NCBI RefSeq assembly: GCF_964355755.1
Contig: NC_092679.1
Coordinates: 17,164,932-17,228,931 of the forward strand
Source of the DNA: Antedon mediterranea
Taxonomy: Eukaryota; Echinodermata; Crinoidea; Comatulida; Antedonidae
DNA: 64,000 nt
Direction: 5' to 3'
Each line of letters opens with the position of its first letter. The first letter of the stretch is position 1. The notes under the pieces were generated by a model that had not been told where the DNA came from, made no database searches, and saw only the letters and a list, made by a program, of their open reading frames with translations. The translations under genes were made by a program, and so were the position numbers. Of this stretch, positions 1 to 26,321 are shown one piece after another.

Positions 1-165
1 AGTTTTTGATCGCAATAGCTGAATGTTAATATCTATTAATTGTTCCACTAATATTAGTTTCAATTTGTGATCGCAATAGTTGCGTGTTAATTCTCTATTA
101 ATTAAAAAAAATAGTTTTATTAATTTTTGCAATTGTTAGGTATCAATTATCTATTAAAAGTTGAC
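1..165. repeat. Degenerate short tandem repeat downstream of poly(A) polymerase
   Basis: Two copies of a ~61-bp unit are visible, each starting with GATCGCAATAG (near 8 and 69) and continuing into a TCTATTAATT segment. A third, more diverged ATCTATTAA-bearing copy follows. It lies in the 3' flank or 3' UTR of the minus-strand gene. No coding potential seen. Confidence 0.4.
116..121 (-). promoter_or_regulatory. Candidate poly(A) signal of poly(A) polymerase gene
   Basis: TTTATT on the plus strand reads AATAAA on the minus strand, about 190 nt after the stop codon at 311-313. The region is AT-rich, so this hexamer could occur by chance. Confidence 0.3.
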
Positions 166-310
166 CAAAAAAAATATCATTTTCTGTTCACAGAAGTGAA
201 TGATGTATTAATGAGAAATGAGTATTAACTATCTATTCATTTTCCAATCAAATTAGTATCAATTGGTTTGCAGTTGTTATATTACAAGTAGAACGGAAAA
301 ATGAAAAAGA

Positions 311-11796
<11,486 letters not shown>

Positions 11797-12052
11797 GTTT
11801 ATGCTTCTCTTTCTAGGCAAAAACAATCTAAATCTCTACATTTTTCTAAAGAAAAGCTTTGTAAAATGTGAATATATGAGGATCTTATCCTCGTAACATA
11901 AAATCAAAACGAAAATTCATGTCTTTCGGATCCAAATCCTTTGTCCAATTTTTGGTTCACAGGTTGTGTGTGGTCCGCGTCCGATTCCGCGAGCGAGAAT
12001 TTAGAGATGGTTAAAAATGGCCAATTGAGGGCGACATTAGTCTAAATATTGT

Positions 12053-12065
12053 AAGCCTTTATAGT
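12053..12065. repeat. Direct repeat (target-site duplication) left of foldback element
   Basis: AAGCCTTTATAGT here is repeated exactly at 27910-27922. Four of the 13 bases on the right overlap the maximal inverted repeat, so the duplication proper may be the 9-bp CTTTATAGT. Confidence 0.7.
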
Positions 12066-12218
12066 GCTTGTGTCAAGCTAGCCGACAATAAGCCAGCCGA
12101 CAATAAGCCAGCCCACTTTTATTTTTTCCAGCCGACAATAACTATGAAACGCCGTTTGTGTATTTTTCACATTTTCAGTATTGCTTAAGGTTTTTATAGT
12201 ATTAGAAATTCAATATTT
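12066..12218 (+). repeat. Left terminal inverted repeat of foldback element
   Basis: Begins GCTTGTGTCAAGC, itself a hairpin (GCTTG-TGT-CAAGC). Then AGCCGACAATAAGCC occurs twice in tandem and again in part near 12131. It then runs through CACATTTTCAGTATTGC and into the first satellite unit. The complement is at 27762-27913. Confidence 0.8.
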
Positions 12219-12220
12219 GT

Positions 12221-15200
12221 GAGAAAATGGCGGATTGCTCCTGGGAGTCACTTGGTGGGATTATACTAGGGTACCTCCTTAGTCGTCCAGTATAAGTTAG
12301 AGTAGGACCGCTGGTCCTGTTTACTCAGCCCTCATCTTTTAAATCTGAGTGTAACTCAATTACGATTTTTAATATTATAGTGAAATTTGATATTGTATTT
12401 GTGAGAAAATGGCGGATTGCTCCTGGGAGTCACTTGGTGGGATTATACTAGGGTACCTCCTTAGTCGTCCAGTATAAGTTAGGGTGGGACCACTGGTCCT
12501 GTTTACTCAGCCCTCATCTTTTAAATCTGAGTGTAACTCAATTACGATTTTTTATATAGTGAAATTTGATACTGTATTTGTGAGAAAATGGCGAATTGCT
12601 CCTGGGAGTCACTTGGTGGGATTATACTAGGGTACCTCCTTAGTCGTCCAGTATAAGTTAGAGTAGGACCACTGGTCCTGTTTACTCAGCCCTCATCTTT
12701 TAAATCTGAGTGTAACTCAATTACGATTTAAAATATTATAGTAAAATTTGATACTGTAGGCCCTATTTGTGAGAAAATGGCGGATTGCTCCTGGGAGTCA
12801 CCTGGTGGGATTGTACTAGGGTACCTCCTTAGTCGTCCAGTATAAGTTAAAGTAGGACCACTGGTCCTGTTTACTCAGCCCTCATCTTTTAAATCTGAGT
12901 GTAACTCAATTACGATTTTTAATATTATAGTAAAATTTGATACTGTATTTGTGAGAAAATGGAAGATTGCTCCTGTGAGTCACTTGGTGGGATTATACTT
13001 GGGTACCTCCTTAGTCATCCAGTATAAGTTAGAGTAGGACCACTGGCCCTGTTTACTCAGCCCTCATCTTTTAAATCTGAGTGTAACTCAATTACGATTT
13101 TTAATATTATAGTGAAATTTGATACTGTATTTGTGAGAAAATGGCGTATTGCTCCTGGGAGTCACTTGGTGGGATTATACTAATGGACCTCCTTAATCGT
13201 CCAGTATAAGTTAGAGTAGGACCGCTGGTCCCGTTTACTCAGCCCTCATCTTTTAAATCTATCTGAGTGTAACTCAATTACGATTTTTTATATAGTGAAA
13301 TTTGATACTGTATTTGTGAGAAAATGGCGGATTGCTCCAGGGAGTCACTTGGTGGGATTATACTAGGGTACCTCTTTAGTCGTCCAGTATAAGTTAGAGT
13401 AGGACCGCTGGTCCCGTTTACTCAGCAGCCCTCATCTTTTTAAATCTGCGTGTAACTCAATTACGATTTTAAATATTATAGTGAAATTTGGTACTGTATT
13501 TGTGAGAAAACGGCGTATTGCTCCTGGAAGTCACTCCGTGGGATTATACTAGGGTACCTCCTTAGTTGTCCAGTATAAGTTAGAGTAGGACCGCTGGTCT
13601 TGTTTACTCAGCCCTCATCTTTTAAATCTGAGTGTAACTCAATTACGATTTTTAATATTATAGTGAAATTTGATACTGTATTTGTGAGAAAATGTCGGAT
13701 TGCTCCTGGGAGTCACTTGGTGGGATTATACTTGGGTACCTCTTTAGTCGTCCAGTATAAGTTAGAGTAGGACCGCTGGCCCTGTTTACTCAGCCCTCAT
13801 CTTTTAAATCTGAGTATAACTCAATTACGATCTTTAATATTATAGTGAAATTTGATACTGTATTTGTGAGAAAATGGCGGATTGCTCCTGGGAGTCACTT
13901 GGTGGGATTATACTAGGGGACATCCTTAATCGTCCAGTATAAGTTAGAGTAGGACCGCTGGTCCCGTTTACTCAGCCCTTATCTTTTAAATCTGAGTGTA
14001 ACTCAATTACAATTTTTTATATAGTGAAATTTGATACTGTATTTGTGAGAAAATGGCGGATTGCTCCTGGGAGTCACTTGGTGGGATTATACTAGGGTAC
14101 CTCCTTAGTCGTCCAGTATAAGTTAGAGTTGGACCGCTGGTCCTGTTTACTCAGCCCTATTCTTTTAAATCTGGGTGTAACTCAATTACGATTTTAAATA
14201 TTATAGTGAAATTTGGTACTGTATTTGTGAGAAAACGGCGGATTGCTCCTGGAAGTCACTCGGTGGGATTATACTAGGGTACCTCCTTATTCGTCCAGTA
14301 TAAGTTAGAGTAGGACCACTGGTCATGTTTACTCAGCCCTCATCTTTTAAATCTGAGTGTAACTCAATTACGATCTTTAATATTATAGTGAAATTTGATA
14401 CTGTATTTGTGAGAAAATGGCGGATTGCTCCTGGGAGTCACTTGGTGGGATTATACTAGGGGACCTTCTTAATCGTCCAGTATAAGTTAGAGTAGAACCG
14501 CTGGTCCCGTTTACTCAGCCCTCATCTTTTAAATCTGAGTGTAACTCAATTACGATTTTTTATATAGTGAAATTTGATACTGTATTTGTGAGAAAATGGA
14601 GGATTGCTCCTGGGAGTCACTTGGTGGGATTATACTAGGGTACCTCCTTAGTCGTCCAGTATAAGTTAGATTTGGACCGATGGTCCTGTTTACTCAGCCC
14701 TTATCTTTTAAATCTGAGTGTAACTCAATTACGATTTTAAATATTATAGTGAAATTTGGTACTGTATTTGTGAGAAAACGGCGGATTGCTCCTGGAAGTC
14801 ACTCGGTGGGATTATACTAGGGTACCTCCTTAGTTGTTCAGTATAAGTTAGAGTAGGACCGCTGGTCTTGTTTACTCAGTCCTCATCTTTTAAATCTGAG
14901 TGTAACTCAATTAAGATTTTTTAAACAGTGAAATTTGATACTGTATTTGTGAGAAAATGGCGGATTGCTCCTGGTAGTCACTTGGTGGGATTATACTAGG
15001 GTACCTCCTTAGTCGTCCAGTATAAGTTAAGGTAGGACCACTGGTCCCGTTTACTCAGCCCTCATCTTTTAAATCTGAGTATAACTCAATTACGATTTTT
15101 AATATTATAGTGAAATTTGATACTGTATTTGTGAGAAAATGGCGGATTGCTCCTGGGAGTCACTTGGTGGGATTATACTAGGGTACCTCTTTTGTCGTCC

Positions 15201-18200
15201 AGTATAAGTTAGGGTGGGACCACTGGTCCCGTTTACTCAGCCCTCATCTTTTAAATCTGAGTGTAACTCAATTACGATTTTTAATATTATAGTGAAATTT
15301 GATACTGTATTTGTGAGAAAATGGCGGATTGCTCCTGGGAGTCACTTGGTGGGATTATACTAAGGGACCTCCTTAATTCTTCCAGTATAAGTTAGAGTAG
15401 GACCGCTGGTCCCGTTTACTCAGCCCTCATCTTTTAAATCTGAGTGTAACTCAATTACAATTTTTTATATAGTGAAATTTGATACTGTATTTGTGAGAAA
15501 ATGGCGAATTGCTCCTGGGAGTCACTTGGTGGGATTATACTAGGGTACCTCCTTAGTCGTCCAGTATAAGTTAGAGTAGGACCGCTGGTCCTGTTTACTC
15601 AGCCCTCATCTTTTAAATCTGAGTGTAACTCAATTACGATTTTAAATATTATAGTGAAATTTGGTACTGTATTTGTGAGAAAACGGCGGATTGCTCCTGG
15701 AAGTCACTCGGTAGGATTATACTAGGGTACCTCCTTAGTTGTCCAGTATAAGTTAGAGTAGGACCGCTGGTCTTGTTTCCTCAGCCCTTATCTTTTAAAT
15801 CTCAGTGTAACTCAATTACGATTTTTAATATTATAGTAAAATTTGATACTGTATTTGTGAGAAAATGGCGGATTGCTCGTGGGAGTCACTTGGTGGAATT
15901 ATACTAGGGTACCTCCTTAGTCGTCCAGTATAAGTTAGGGTGGGACCACTGGTCCCGTTTACTCAGCCCTCATCTTTTAAATCTGAGTGTAACTCAATTA
16001 CGATTTTTAATTTTATAGTGAAATTTGATACTGTATTTGTGAGAAAATGGCGGATTGCTCCTGGGAGTCACTTGGTGGGATTATACTAGGGTACCTCCTT
16101 AGTCGTCCAGTATAAGTTAGAGTAGGACCACTGGTCCTGTTTACTCAGCCCTCATCTTTTAAATCTGAGTGTAACTCAATTACAATTTTTTATATAGTGA
16201 AATTTGATACTGTATTTGTGAGAAAATGGCGGATTGCTCCTGGGAGTCACTTGGTGGGATTATACTAGGGTACCTCCTTAGTCGTCCAGTATAAGTTAGA
16301 GTAGGACCGCTGGTCCTGTTTACTCAGCCATCATCTTTTAAATCTGAGTGTAACTCAATTACGATTTTTAATATTATAGTAAAATTTGATACTGTATTTG
16401 TGAGAAAATGGCGGATTGCTCCTGGGAGTCACTTGGTGGGATTATACTAGGGTACCTCCTTAGTCGTCCAGTATAAGTTAGAGTAGGACCGCTGGTCCTG
16501 TTTACTCAGCCCTCATCTTTTAAATCTGAGTGTAACTCAATTACGATTTTTAATATTATAGTGAAATTTGATATTGTATTTGTGAGAAAATGGCGGATTG
16601 CTCCTGGGAGTCACTTGGTGGGATTATACTAGGGTACCTCCTTAGTCGTCCAGTATAAGTTAGGGTGGGACCACTGGTCCTGTTTACTCAGCCCTCATCT
16701 TTTAAATCTGAGTGTAACTCAATTACGATTTTTTATATAGTGAAATTTGATACTGTATTTGTGAGAAAATGGCGAATTGCTCCTGGGAGTCACTTGGTGG
16801 GATTATACTAGGGTACCTCCTTAGTCGTCCAGTATAAGTTAGAGTAGGACCACTGGTCCTGTTTACTCAGCCCTCATCTTTTAAATCTGAGTGTAACTCA
16901 ATTACGATTTATAATATTATAGTAAAATTTGATACTGTATTTGTGAGAAAATGGCGGATTGCTCCTGGGAGTCACTTGGTGGGATTGTACTAGGGTACCT
17001 CCTTAGTCGTCCAGTATAAGTTAAAGTAGGACCACTGGTCCTGTTTACTCAGCCCTCATCTTTTAAATCTGAATGTAACTCAATTACGATTTTTAATATT
17101 ATAGTAAAATTTGATACTGTATTTGTGAGAAAATGGAAGATTGCTCCTGTGAGTCACTTGGTGGGATTATACTTGGGTACCTCCTTAGTCATCCAGTATA
17201 AGTTAGAGTAGGACCGCTGGCCCTGTTTACTCAGCCCTCATCTTTTAAATCTGAGTGTAACTTAATTACGATTTTTAATATTATAGTGAAATTTGATACT
17301 GTATTTGTGAGAAAATGGCGGATTGCTCCTGGGAGTCACTTAGTGGGATTATACTAGGGTACCTCCTTAGTCGTCCAGTATAAGTTAGAGTAGGACCGCT
17401 GGTCCTGTTTACTTAGCCCTCATCTTTTAAATATGAGTGTAACTCAATTACGATTTTAAATATTATAGTGAAATTTGGTACTGTATTTGTGAGAAAACGG
17501 CGTATTGCTCCTGGAAGTCACTCCGTGGGATTATACTAGGGTACCTCCTTAGTTGTCCAGTATAAGTTAGAGTAGGACCGCTGGTCCCGTTTACTCAGCA
17601 GCCCTCATCTTTTTAAATCTGCGTGTAACTCAATTACGATTTTAAATATTATAGTGAAATTTGGTACTGTATTTGTGAGAAAACGGCGTATTGCTCCTGG
17701 AAGTCACTCCGTGGGATTATACTAGGGTACCTCCTTAGTTGTCCAGTATAAGTTAGAGTAGGACCGCTGGTCTTGTTTACTCAGCCCTCATCTTTTAAAT
17801 CTGAGTGTAACTCAATTACGATTTTTAATATTATAGTGAAATTTGATACTGTATTTGTGAGAAAATGGCGGATTGCTCCTGGGAGTCACTTGGTGGGATT
17901 ATACTTGGGTACCTCTTTAGTCGTCCAGTATAAGTTAGAGTAGGACCGCTGGCCCTGTTTACTCAGCCCTCATCTTTTAAATCTGAGTATAACTCAATTA
18001 CGATCTTTAATATTATAGTGAAATTTGATACTGTATTTGTGAGAAAATGGCGGATTGGTCCTGGGAGTCACTTGGTGGGATTATACATGGGGACATCCTT
18101 AATCGTCCAGTATAAGTTAGAGTAGGACCGCTGGTCCCGTTTACTCAGCCCTTATCTTTTAAATCTGAGTGTAACTCAATTACAATTTTTTATATAGTGA

Positions 18201-21200
18201 AATTTGATACTGTATTTGTGAGAAAATGGCGGATTGCTCCTGGGAGTCACTTGGTGGGATTATACTAGGGTACCTCCTTAGTCGTCCAGTATAAGTTAGA
18301 GTAGGACCGCTGGTCCTGTTTACTCAGCCCTATTCTTTTAAATCTGGGTGTAACTCAATTACGATTTTAAATATTATAGTGAAATTTGGTACTGTATTTG
18401 TGAGAAAACGGCGGATTGCTCCTGGAAGTCACTCGGTGGGATTATACTAGGGTACCTCCTTAGTCGTCCAGTATAAGTTAGAGTAGGACCACTGGTCATG
18501 TTTACTCAGCCCTCATCTTTTAAATCTGAGTGTAACTCAATTACGATCTTTAATATTATAGTGAAATTTGATACTGTATTTGTGAGAAAATGGTGGATTG
18601 CTCCTGGGAGTCACTTGGTGGGATTATACTAGGGGACCTTCTTAATCGTCCAGTATAAGTTAGAGTAGAACCGCTGGTCCCGTTTACTCAGCCCTCATCT
18701 TTTAAATCTGAGTGTAACTCAATTACGATTTTTTATATAGTGAAATTTGATACTGTATTTGTGAGAAAATGGAGGATTGCTCCTGGGAGTCACTTGGTGG
18801 AATTGTACTAGGGTACCTCCTTAGTCGTCCAGTATAAGTTAGATTTGGACCGATGGTCCTGTTTACACAGCCCTTATCTTTTAAATCTGAGTGTAACTCA
18901 ATTACGATTTTAAATATTATAGTGAAATTTGGTACTGTATTTGTGAGAAAACGGCGGATTGCTCCTGGAAGTCACTCGGTGGGATTATACTAGGGTACCT
19001 CCTTAGTTGTTCAGTATAAGTTAGAGTAGGACCGCTGGTCTTGTTTACTCAGTCCTCATCTTTAAAATCTGAGTGTAACTCAATTACGATTTTTTAAACA
19101 GTGAAATTTGATACTGTATTTGTGAGAAAATGGCGGATTGCTCCTGGTAGTCACTTGGTGGGATTATACTAGGGTACCTCCTTAGTCGTCCAGTATAAGT
19201 TAAGGTAGGACCACTGGTCCCGTTTACTCAGCCCTCATCTTATAAATCTGAGTGTAACTCAATTACGATTTTTAATATTATAGTGAAATTTGATACTGTA
19301 TTTGTGAGAAAATGGCGGATTGCTCCTGGGAGTCACTTGGTGGGATTATACTAGGGTACCTCTTTTGTCGTCCAGTATAAGTTAGGGTGGGACCACTGGT
19401 CCCGTTTACTCAGCCCTCATCTTTTAAATCTGAGTGTAACTCAATTACGATTTTTAATATTATAGTGAAATTTGATACTGTATTTGTGAGAAAATGGCGG
19501 ATTGCTCCTGGGAGTCACTTGGTGGGATTATACTAAGGGACCTCCTTAATTCTTCCAGTATAAGTTAGAGTAGGACCGCTGGTCATGTTTACTCAGCCCT
19601 CATCTTTTAAATCTGAGTGTAACTCAATTACAATTTTTTATATAGTGAAATTTGATACTGTATTTGTGAGAAAATGGCGAATTGCTCCTGGGAGTCACTT
19701 GGTGGGATTATACTAGGGTACCTCCTTAGTCGTCCAGTATAAGTTAGAGTAGGACCGCTGGTCCTGTTTACTCAGCCCTCATCTTTTAAATCTGAGTGTA
19801 ACTCAATTACGATTTTAAATATTATAGTGAAATTTGGTACTGTATTTGTGAGAAAACGGCAGATTGCTCCTGGAAGTCACTCGGTAGGATTATACTAGGG
19901 TACCTCCTTAGTTGTCCAGTATAAGTTAGAGTAGGACCGCTGGTCTTGTCTCCTCAGCCCTTATCTTTTAAATCTGAGTGTAACTCAATTACGATTTTTA
20001 ATATTATAGTAAAATTTGATACTGTATTTGTGAGAAAATGGCGGATTGCTCGTGGGAGTCACTTGGTGGAATTATACTAGGGTACCTCCTTAGTCGTCCA
20101 GTATAAGTTAGGGTGGGACCACTGGTCCCGTTTACTCAGCCCTCATCTTTTAAATCTGAGTGTAACTCAATTACGATTTTTAATTTTATAGTGAAATTTG
20201 ATACTGTATTTGTGAGAAAATGGCGGATTGCTCCTGGGAGTCACTTGGTGGGATTATACTAGGGTACCTCCTTAGTCGTCCAGTATAAGTTAGAGTAGGA
20301 CCACTGGTCCTGTTTACTCAGCCCTCATCTTTTAAATCTGAGTGTAACTCAATTACAATTTTTTATATAGTGAAATTTGATACTGTATTTGTGAGAAAAT
20401 GGCGGATTGCTCCTGGGAGTCACTTGGTGGGATTATACTAGGGTACCTCCTTAGTCGTCCAGTATAAGTTAGAGTAGGACCGCTGGTCCTGTTTACTCAG
20501 CCATCATCTTTTAAATCTGAGTGTAACTCAATTACGATTTTTAATATTATAGTAAAATTTGATACTGTATTTGTGAGAAAATGGCGGATTGCTCCTGGGA
20601 GTCACTTGGTGGAATTATACTAGGGTACCTCCTTAGTCGTCCAGTATAAGTTAGGGTGGGACCACTGGTCCCGTTTACTCAGCCCTCATCTTTTAAATCT
20701 GAGTTTAACTCAATTACGATTTTTAATATTATAGTGAAATTTGATACTGTATTTGTGAGAAAATGGCGGATTGCTCCTGGGAGTCACTTGGTGGGATTAT
20801 ACTAGGGTACCTCCTTAGTCGTCCAATTTAAGTTAGAGTAGGACCACTGGTCCTGTTTACTCAGCCCTCATCTTTTAAATCTGAGTGTAACTCAATTACG
20901 ATCTTTAATATTATAGTGAAATTTGATACTGTATTTGTGAGAAAATGGCGGATTGCTCCTGGGAGTCACTTGGTGGGATTATACTAGGGGACCTCCTTAA
21001 TCGTCCAGTATAAGTTAGAGTAGGACCGCTGGTTCCGTTTACTCAGCCCTCATCTTTTAAATCTGAGTGTAACTCAATTACGATTTTTTATATAGTGAAA
21101 TTTGATACTGTATTTGTGAGAAAATGGCGGATTGCTCCTGGGAGTCACTTGGTGGGATTATACTAGGGTACCTCCTTAGTCGTCCAGTATAAGTTAGATT

Positions 21201-24200
21201 TGGACCGCTGGTCCTGTTTACTCAGCCCTTATCTTTTAAATCTGAGTGTAATTCAATTACGATTTTAAATATTATAGTGAAATTTGGTACTGTATTTGGG
21301 AGAAAACGGCGGATTGCTCCTGGAAGTCACTCGGTGGGATTATACTAGGGTACCTCCTTAGTTGTTAGGTATAAGTTAGAGTAGGACCGCTGGTCTTGTT
21401 TACTCAGCCCTCATCTTTTAAATCTGAGTGTAACTCAATTACGATTTTTTATATAGTGAAATTTGATACTGTATTTGTGAGAAAATGGCGGATTGCTCCT
21501 GGGAGTCACTTGGTGGGATTATACTAGGGTACCTCCTTAGTCGTCCAGTATAAGTTAGAGTAGGACCGCTGGTCCTGTTTACTCAGCCCTCATCTTTTAA
21601 ATCTGAGTGTAACTCAATTACGATTTTTAATATTATAGTGAAATTAGATACTGTATTTGTGAGAAAATGGCGGATTGCTCCTGGGAGTCACTTGGTGGGA
21701 TTATACTAGGGTACCTTCTTAGTCGTCCAGTATAAGTTAGGGTGGGACCACTGGTCCCGTTTACTCAGCCCTCATCTTTTAAATCTGAGTGTAACTCAAT
21801 TACGATTTTTAATATTATAGTAAAATTTGATACTGTATTTGTGAGAAAATGGCGGATTGCTCGTGGGAGTCACTTGGTGGAATTATACTAGGGTACCTCC
21901 TTAGTCGTCCAGTATAAGTTAGGGTGGGACCACTGGTCCCGTTTACTCAGCCCTCATCTTTTAAATCTGAGTGTAACTCAATTACGATTTTTAATTTTAT
22001 AGTGAAATTTGATACTGTATTTGTGAGAAAATGGCGGATTGCTCCTGGGAGTCACTTGGTGGGATTATACTAGGGTACCTCCTTAGTCGTCCAGTATAAG
22101 TTAGAGTAGGACCACTGGTCCTGTTTACTCAGCCCTCATCTTTTAAATCTGAGTGTAAATCAATTACAATTTTTTCTATAGTGAAATTTGATACTGTATT
22201 TGTGAGAAAATGGCGGATTGCTCCTGAGAGTCACTTGGTGGGATTATACTAGGGTACCTCCTTAGTCGTCCAGTATAAGTTAGAGTAGGACCGCTGGTCC
22301 TGTTTACTCAGTCATCATCTTTTAAATCTGAGTGTAACTCAATTACGATTTTTAATATTATAGTAAAATTTGATACTGTATTTGTGAGAAAATGGCGGAT
22401 TGCTCCTGGGAGTCACTTGGTGGAATTATACTAGGGTACCTCCTTAGTCGTCCAGTATAAGTTAGGGTGGGACCACTGGTCCCGTTTACTCAGCCCTCAT
22501 CTTTTAAATCTGAGTTTAACTCAATTACAATTTTTAATATTATAGTGAAATTTGATACTGTATTTGTGAGAAAATGGCGGATTGCTCCTGGGAGTCACTT
22601 GGTGGGATTATACTAGGGTACCTCCTTAGTCGTCCAGTTTAAGTTAGAGTAGGACCACTGGTCCTGTTTACTCAGCCCTCATCTTTTAAATCTGAGTGTA
22701 ACTCAATTACGATCTTTAATATTATAGTGAAATTTGATACTGTATTTGTGAGAAAATGGCGGATTGCTCCTGGGATTCACTTGGTGGGATTATACTAGGG
22801 GACCTCCTTAATCGTCCAGTATAAGTTAGAGTAGGACCGCTGGTTCTGTTTACTCAGCCCTCATCTTTTAAATCTGAGTGTAACTCAATTACGATTTTTA
22901 ATATTATAGTGAAATTAGATACTGTATTTGTGAGAAAATGGCGGATTGCTCCTGGGAGTCACTTGGTGGGATTATACTAGGGTACCTTCTTAGTCGTCCA
23001 GTATAAGTTAGGGTGGGACCACTGGTCCCGTTTACTCAGCCCTCATCTTTTAAATCTGAGTGTAACTCAATTACGATTTTTAATATTATAGTAAAATTTG
23101 ATACTGTATTTGTGAGAAAATGGCGGATTGCTCGTGGGAGTCACTTGGTGGAATTATACTAGGGTACCTCCTTAGTCGTCCAGTATAAGTTAGGGTGGGA
23201 CCACTGGTCCCGTTTACTCAGCCCTCATCTTTTAAATCTGAGTGTAACTCAATTACGATTTTTAATTTTATAGTGAAATTTGATACTGTATTTGTGAGAA
23301 AATGGCGGAATGCTCCTGGGAGTCACTTGGTGGGATTATACTAGGGTACCTCCTTAGTCGTCCAGTATAAGTTAGAGTAGGACCACTGGTCCTGTTTACT
23401 CAGCCCTCATCTTTTAAATCTGAGTGTAAATCAATTACAATTTTTTCTATAGTGAAATTTGATACTGTATTTGTGAGAAAATGGCGGATTGCTCCTGGGA
23501 GTCACTTGGTGGGATTATACTAGGGTACCTCCTTAGTCGTCCAGTATAAGTTAGAGTAGGACCGCTGGTCCTGTTTACTCAGTCATCATCTTTTAAATCT
23601 GAGTGTAACTCAATTACGATTTTTAATATTATAGTAAAATTTGATACTGTATTTGTGAGAAAATGGCGGATTGCTCCTGGGAGTCACTTGGTGGAATTAT
23701 ACTAGGGTACCTCCTTAGTCGTCCAGTATAAGTTAGGGTGGGACCACTGGTCCCGTTTACTCAGCCCTCATCTTTTAAATCTGAGTTTAACTCAATTACA
23801 ATTTTTAATATTATAGTGAAATTTGATACTGTATTTGTGAGAAAATGGCGGATTGCTCCTGGGAGTCACTTGGTGGGATTATACTAGGGTACCTCCTTAG
23901 TCGTCCAGTTTAAGTTAGAGTAGGACCACTGGTCCTGTTTACTCAGCCCTCATCTTTTAAATCTGAGTGTAACTCAATTACGATCTTTAATATTATAGTG
24001 AAATTTGATACTGTATTTGTGAGAAAATGGCGGATTGCTCCTGGGATTCACTTGGTGGGATTATACTAGGGGACCTCCTTAATCGTCCAGTATAAGTTAG
24101 AGTAGGACCGCTGGTTCTGTTTACTCAGCCCTCATCTTTTAAATCTGAGTGTAACTCAATTACGATTTTTTATATAGTGAAATTTGATACTGTATTTGTG

Positions 24201-26292
24201 AGAAAATGGCGGATTGCTCCTGGGAGTCACTTGGTGGGATTATACTAGGGTACCTCCTTAGTCGTCCAGTATAAGTTAGATTTGGACCGCTGGTCCTGTT
24301 TACTCAGCACTTATCTTTTAAATCTGAGTGTAACTCAATTACGATTTTAAATATTATAGTGAAATTTGGTACTGTATTTGGGAGAAAACGGCGGATTGCT
24401 CCTGGAAGTCACTCGGTGGGATTATACTAGGGTACCTATTTAGTCGTCCAGTATAAGTTAGAGTAGGACCACTGGTCTTGTTTACTCAGCCCTCATCTTT
24501 TAAATCTGAGTGTAACTCAATTACGATTTTTTATATAGTGAAATTTGATACTGTATTTGTGAGAAAATGGCGGATTGCTCCTGGGAGTCACTTGGTGGGA
24601 TTATACTAGGGTACCTCCTTAGTCGTCCAGTATAAGTTAGAGTAGGACCGCTGGTCCTGTTTACTCAGCCATCATCTTTTAAATCTGAGTGTAACTCAAT
24701 TACGATTTTTAATATTATAGTAAAATTTGATACTGTATTTGTGAGAAAATGGCGGATTGCTCCTGGGAGTCACTTGGTGGAATTATACTAGGGTACCTCC
24801 TTAGTCGTCCAGTATAAGTTAGGGTGGGACCACTGGTCCCGTTTACTCAGCCCTCATCTTTTAAATCTGAGTTTAACTCAATTACGATTTTTAATATTAT
24901 AGTGAAATTGATACTGTATTTGTGAGAAAATGGCGGATTGCTCCTGGGAGTCACTTGGTGGGATTATACTAGGGTACCTCCTTAGTCGTCCAGTTTAAGT
25001 TAGAGTAGGACCACTGGTCCTGTTTACTCAGCCCTCATCTTTTAAATCTGAGTGTAACTCAATTACGATCTTTAATATTATAGTGAAATTTGATACTGTA
25101 TTTGTGAGAAAATGGCGGATTGCTTCTGGGATTCACTTAGTGGGATTATACTAGGGGACCTCCTTAATCGTCCAGTATAAGTTAGAGTAGGACCGCTGGT
25201 TCCGTTTACTCAGCCCTCATCTTTTAAATATGAGTGTAACTCAATTACGATTTTTTATATAGTGAAATTTGATACTGTATTTGTGAGAAAATGGCGGATT
25301 GCTCCTGGGAGTCACTTGGTGGGATTATACTAGGGTACCTCCTTAGTCGTCCAGTATAAGTTAGATTTTGACCGCTGGTCCTGTTTACTCAGCCCTTATC
25401 TTTTAAATCTGAGTGTAACTCAATTACGATTTTAAATATTATAGTGAAATTTGGTACTGTATTTGGGAGAAAACGGCGGATTGCTCCTGGAAGTCACTCG
25501 GTGGGATTATACTAGGGTACCTCCTTAGTTGTTAGGTATAAGTTAGAGTAGGACCGCTGGTCTTGTTTACTCAGCCCTCATCTTTTAAATCTGAGTGTAA
25601 CTCAATTACGATTTTTTATATAGTGAAATTTGATACTGTATTTGTGAGAAAATGGCGGATTGCTCCTGGGAGTCACTTGGTGGGATTATACTAGGGTACC
25701 TCCTTAGTCGTCCAGTATAAGTTAGAGTAGGACCGCTGGTCCTGTTTACTCAGCCCTCATCTTTTAAATCTGAGTGTAACTCAATTACGATTTTTAATAT
25801 TATAGTGAAATTAGATACTGTATTTGTAAGAAAATGGCGGATTGCTCCTGGGAGTCACTTGGTGGGATTATACTAGGGTACCTTCTTAGTCGTCCAGTAT
25901 AAGTTAGGGTGGGACCACTGGTCCCGTTTACTCAGCCCTCATCTTTTAAATCTGAGTGTAACTCAATTACGATTTTTAATATTATAGTAAAATTTGATAC
26001 TGTATTTGTGAGAAAATGGCGGATTGCTCCTGGGAGTCACTTGGTGGGATTATACTAGGGTACCTCCTTAGTCGTCCAGTGTAAGTTAGAGTAGGACCAC
26101 TGGTCTTGTTTACTCAGCCCTCATCTTTTAAATCTGAGTGTAACTCAATTACGATTTTTAATATTAAAGTGAAATTTGATACTGTATTTGTGAGAAAATG
26201 GAGGATTGCTCCTGGGAGTCACTTGGTGGGATTATACTAGGGTACCTCTTTAGTCATCCAGTATAAGTTAGAGTAGGACCACTTGCCTTGTT
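12221..26292 (+). repeat. Forward satellite array, 78 units of ~181 bp
   Basis: Starts of GAGAAAA-GGCGG blocks were counted by eye at 12221, 12403, 12582, 12771 and so on to 26193, giving 78 units with spacing mostly 179-184 bp. Each unit runs GAGAAAATGGCGGATTGCTC, then GAGTCACTTGGTGGGATTAT, GTACCTCCTTAGTCGTCCAG, GGACC-GCT-GGTCC (inverted repeat), TGAGT-GTA-ACTCA (inverted repeat), and an AT-rich linker. At least three subtypes occur: TTTAATATTATAG linker (~182 bp), TTTTATATAG linker (~179 bp), and a form with GAAAACGGCGG plus GGAAGTCACTCGG. No long ORF crosses the array. Confidence 0.95.
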
Positions 26293-26321
26293 TACTATAA
26301 TTTGTTTACTATAATTATTTC

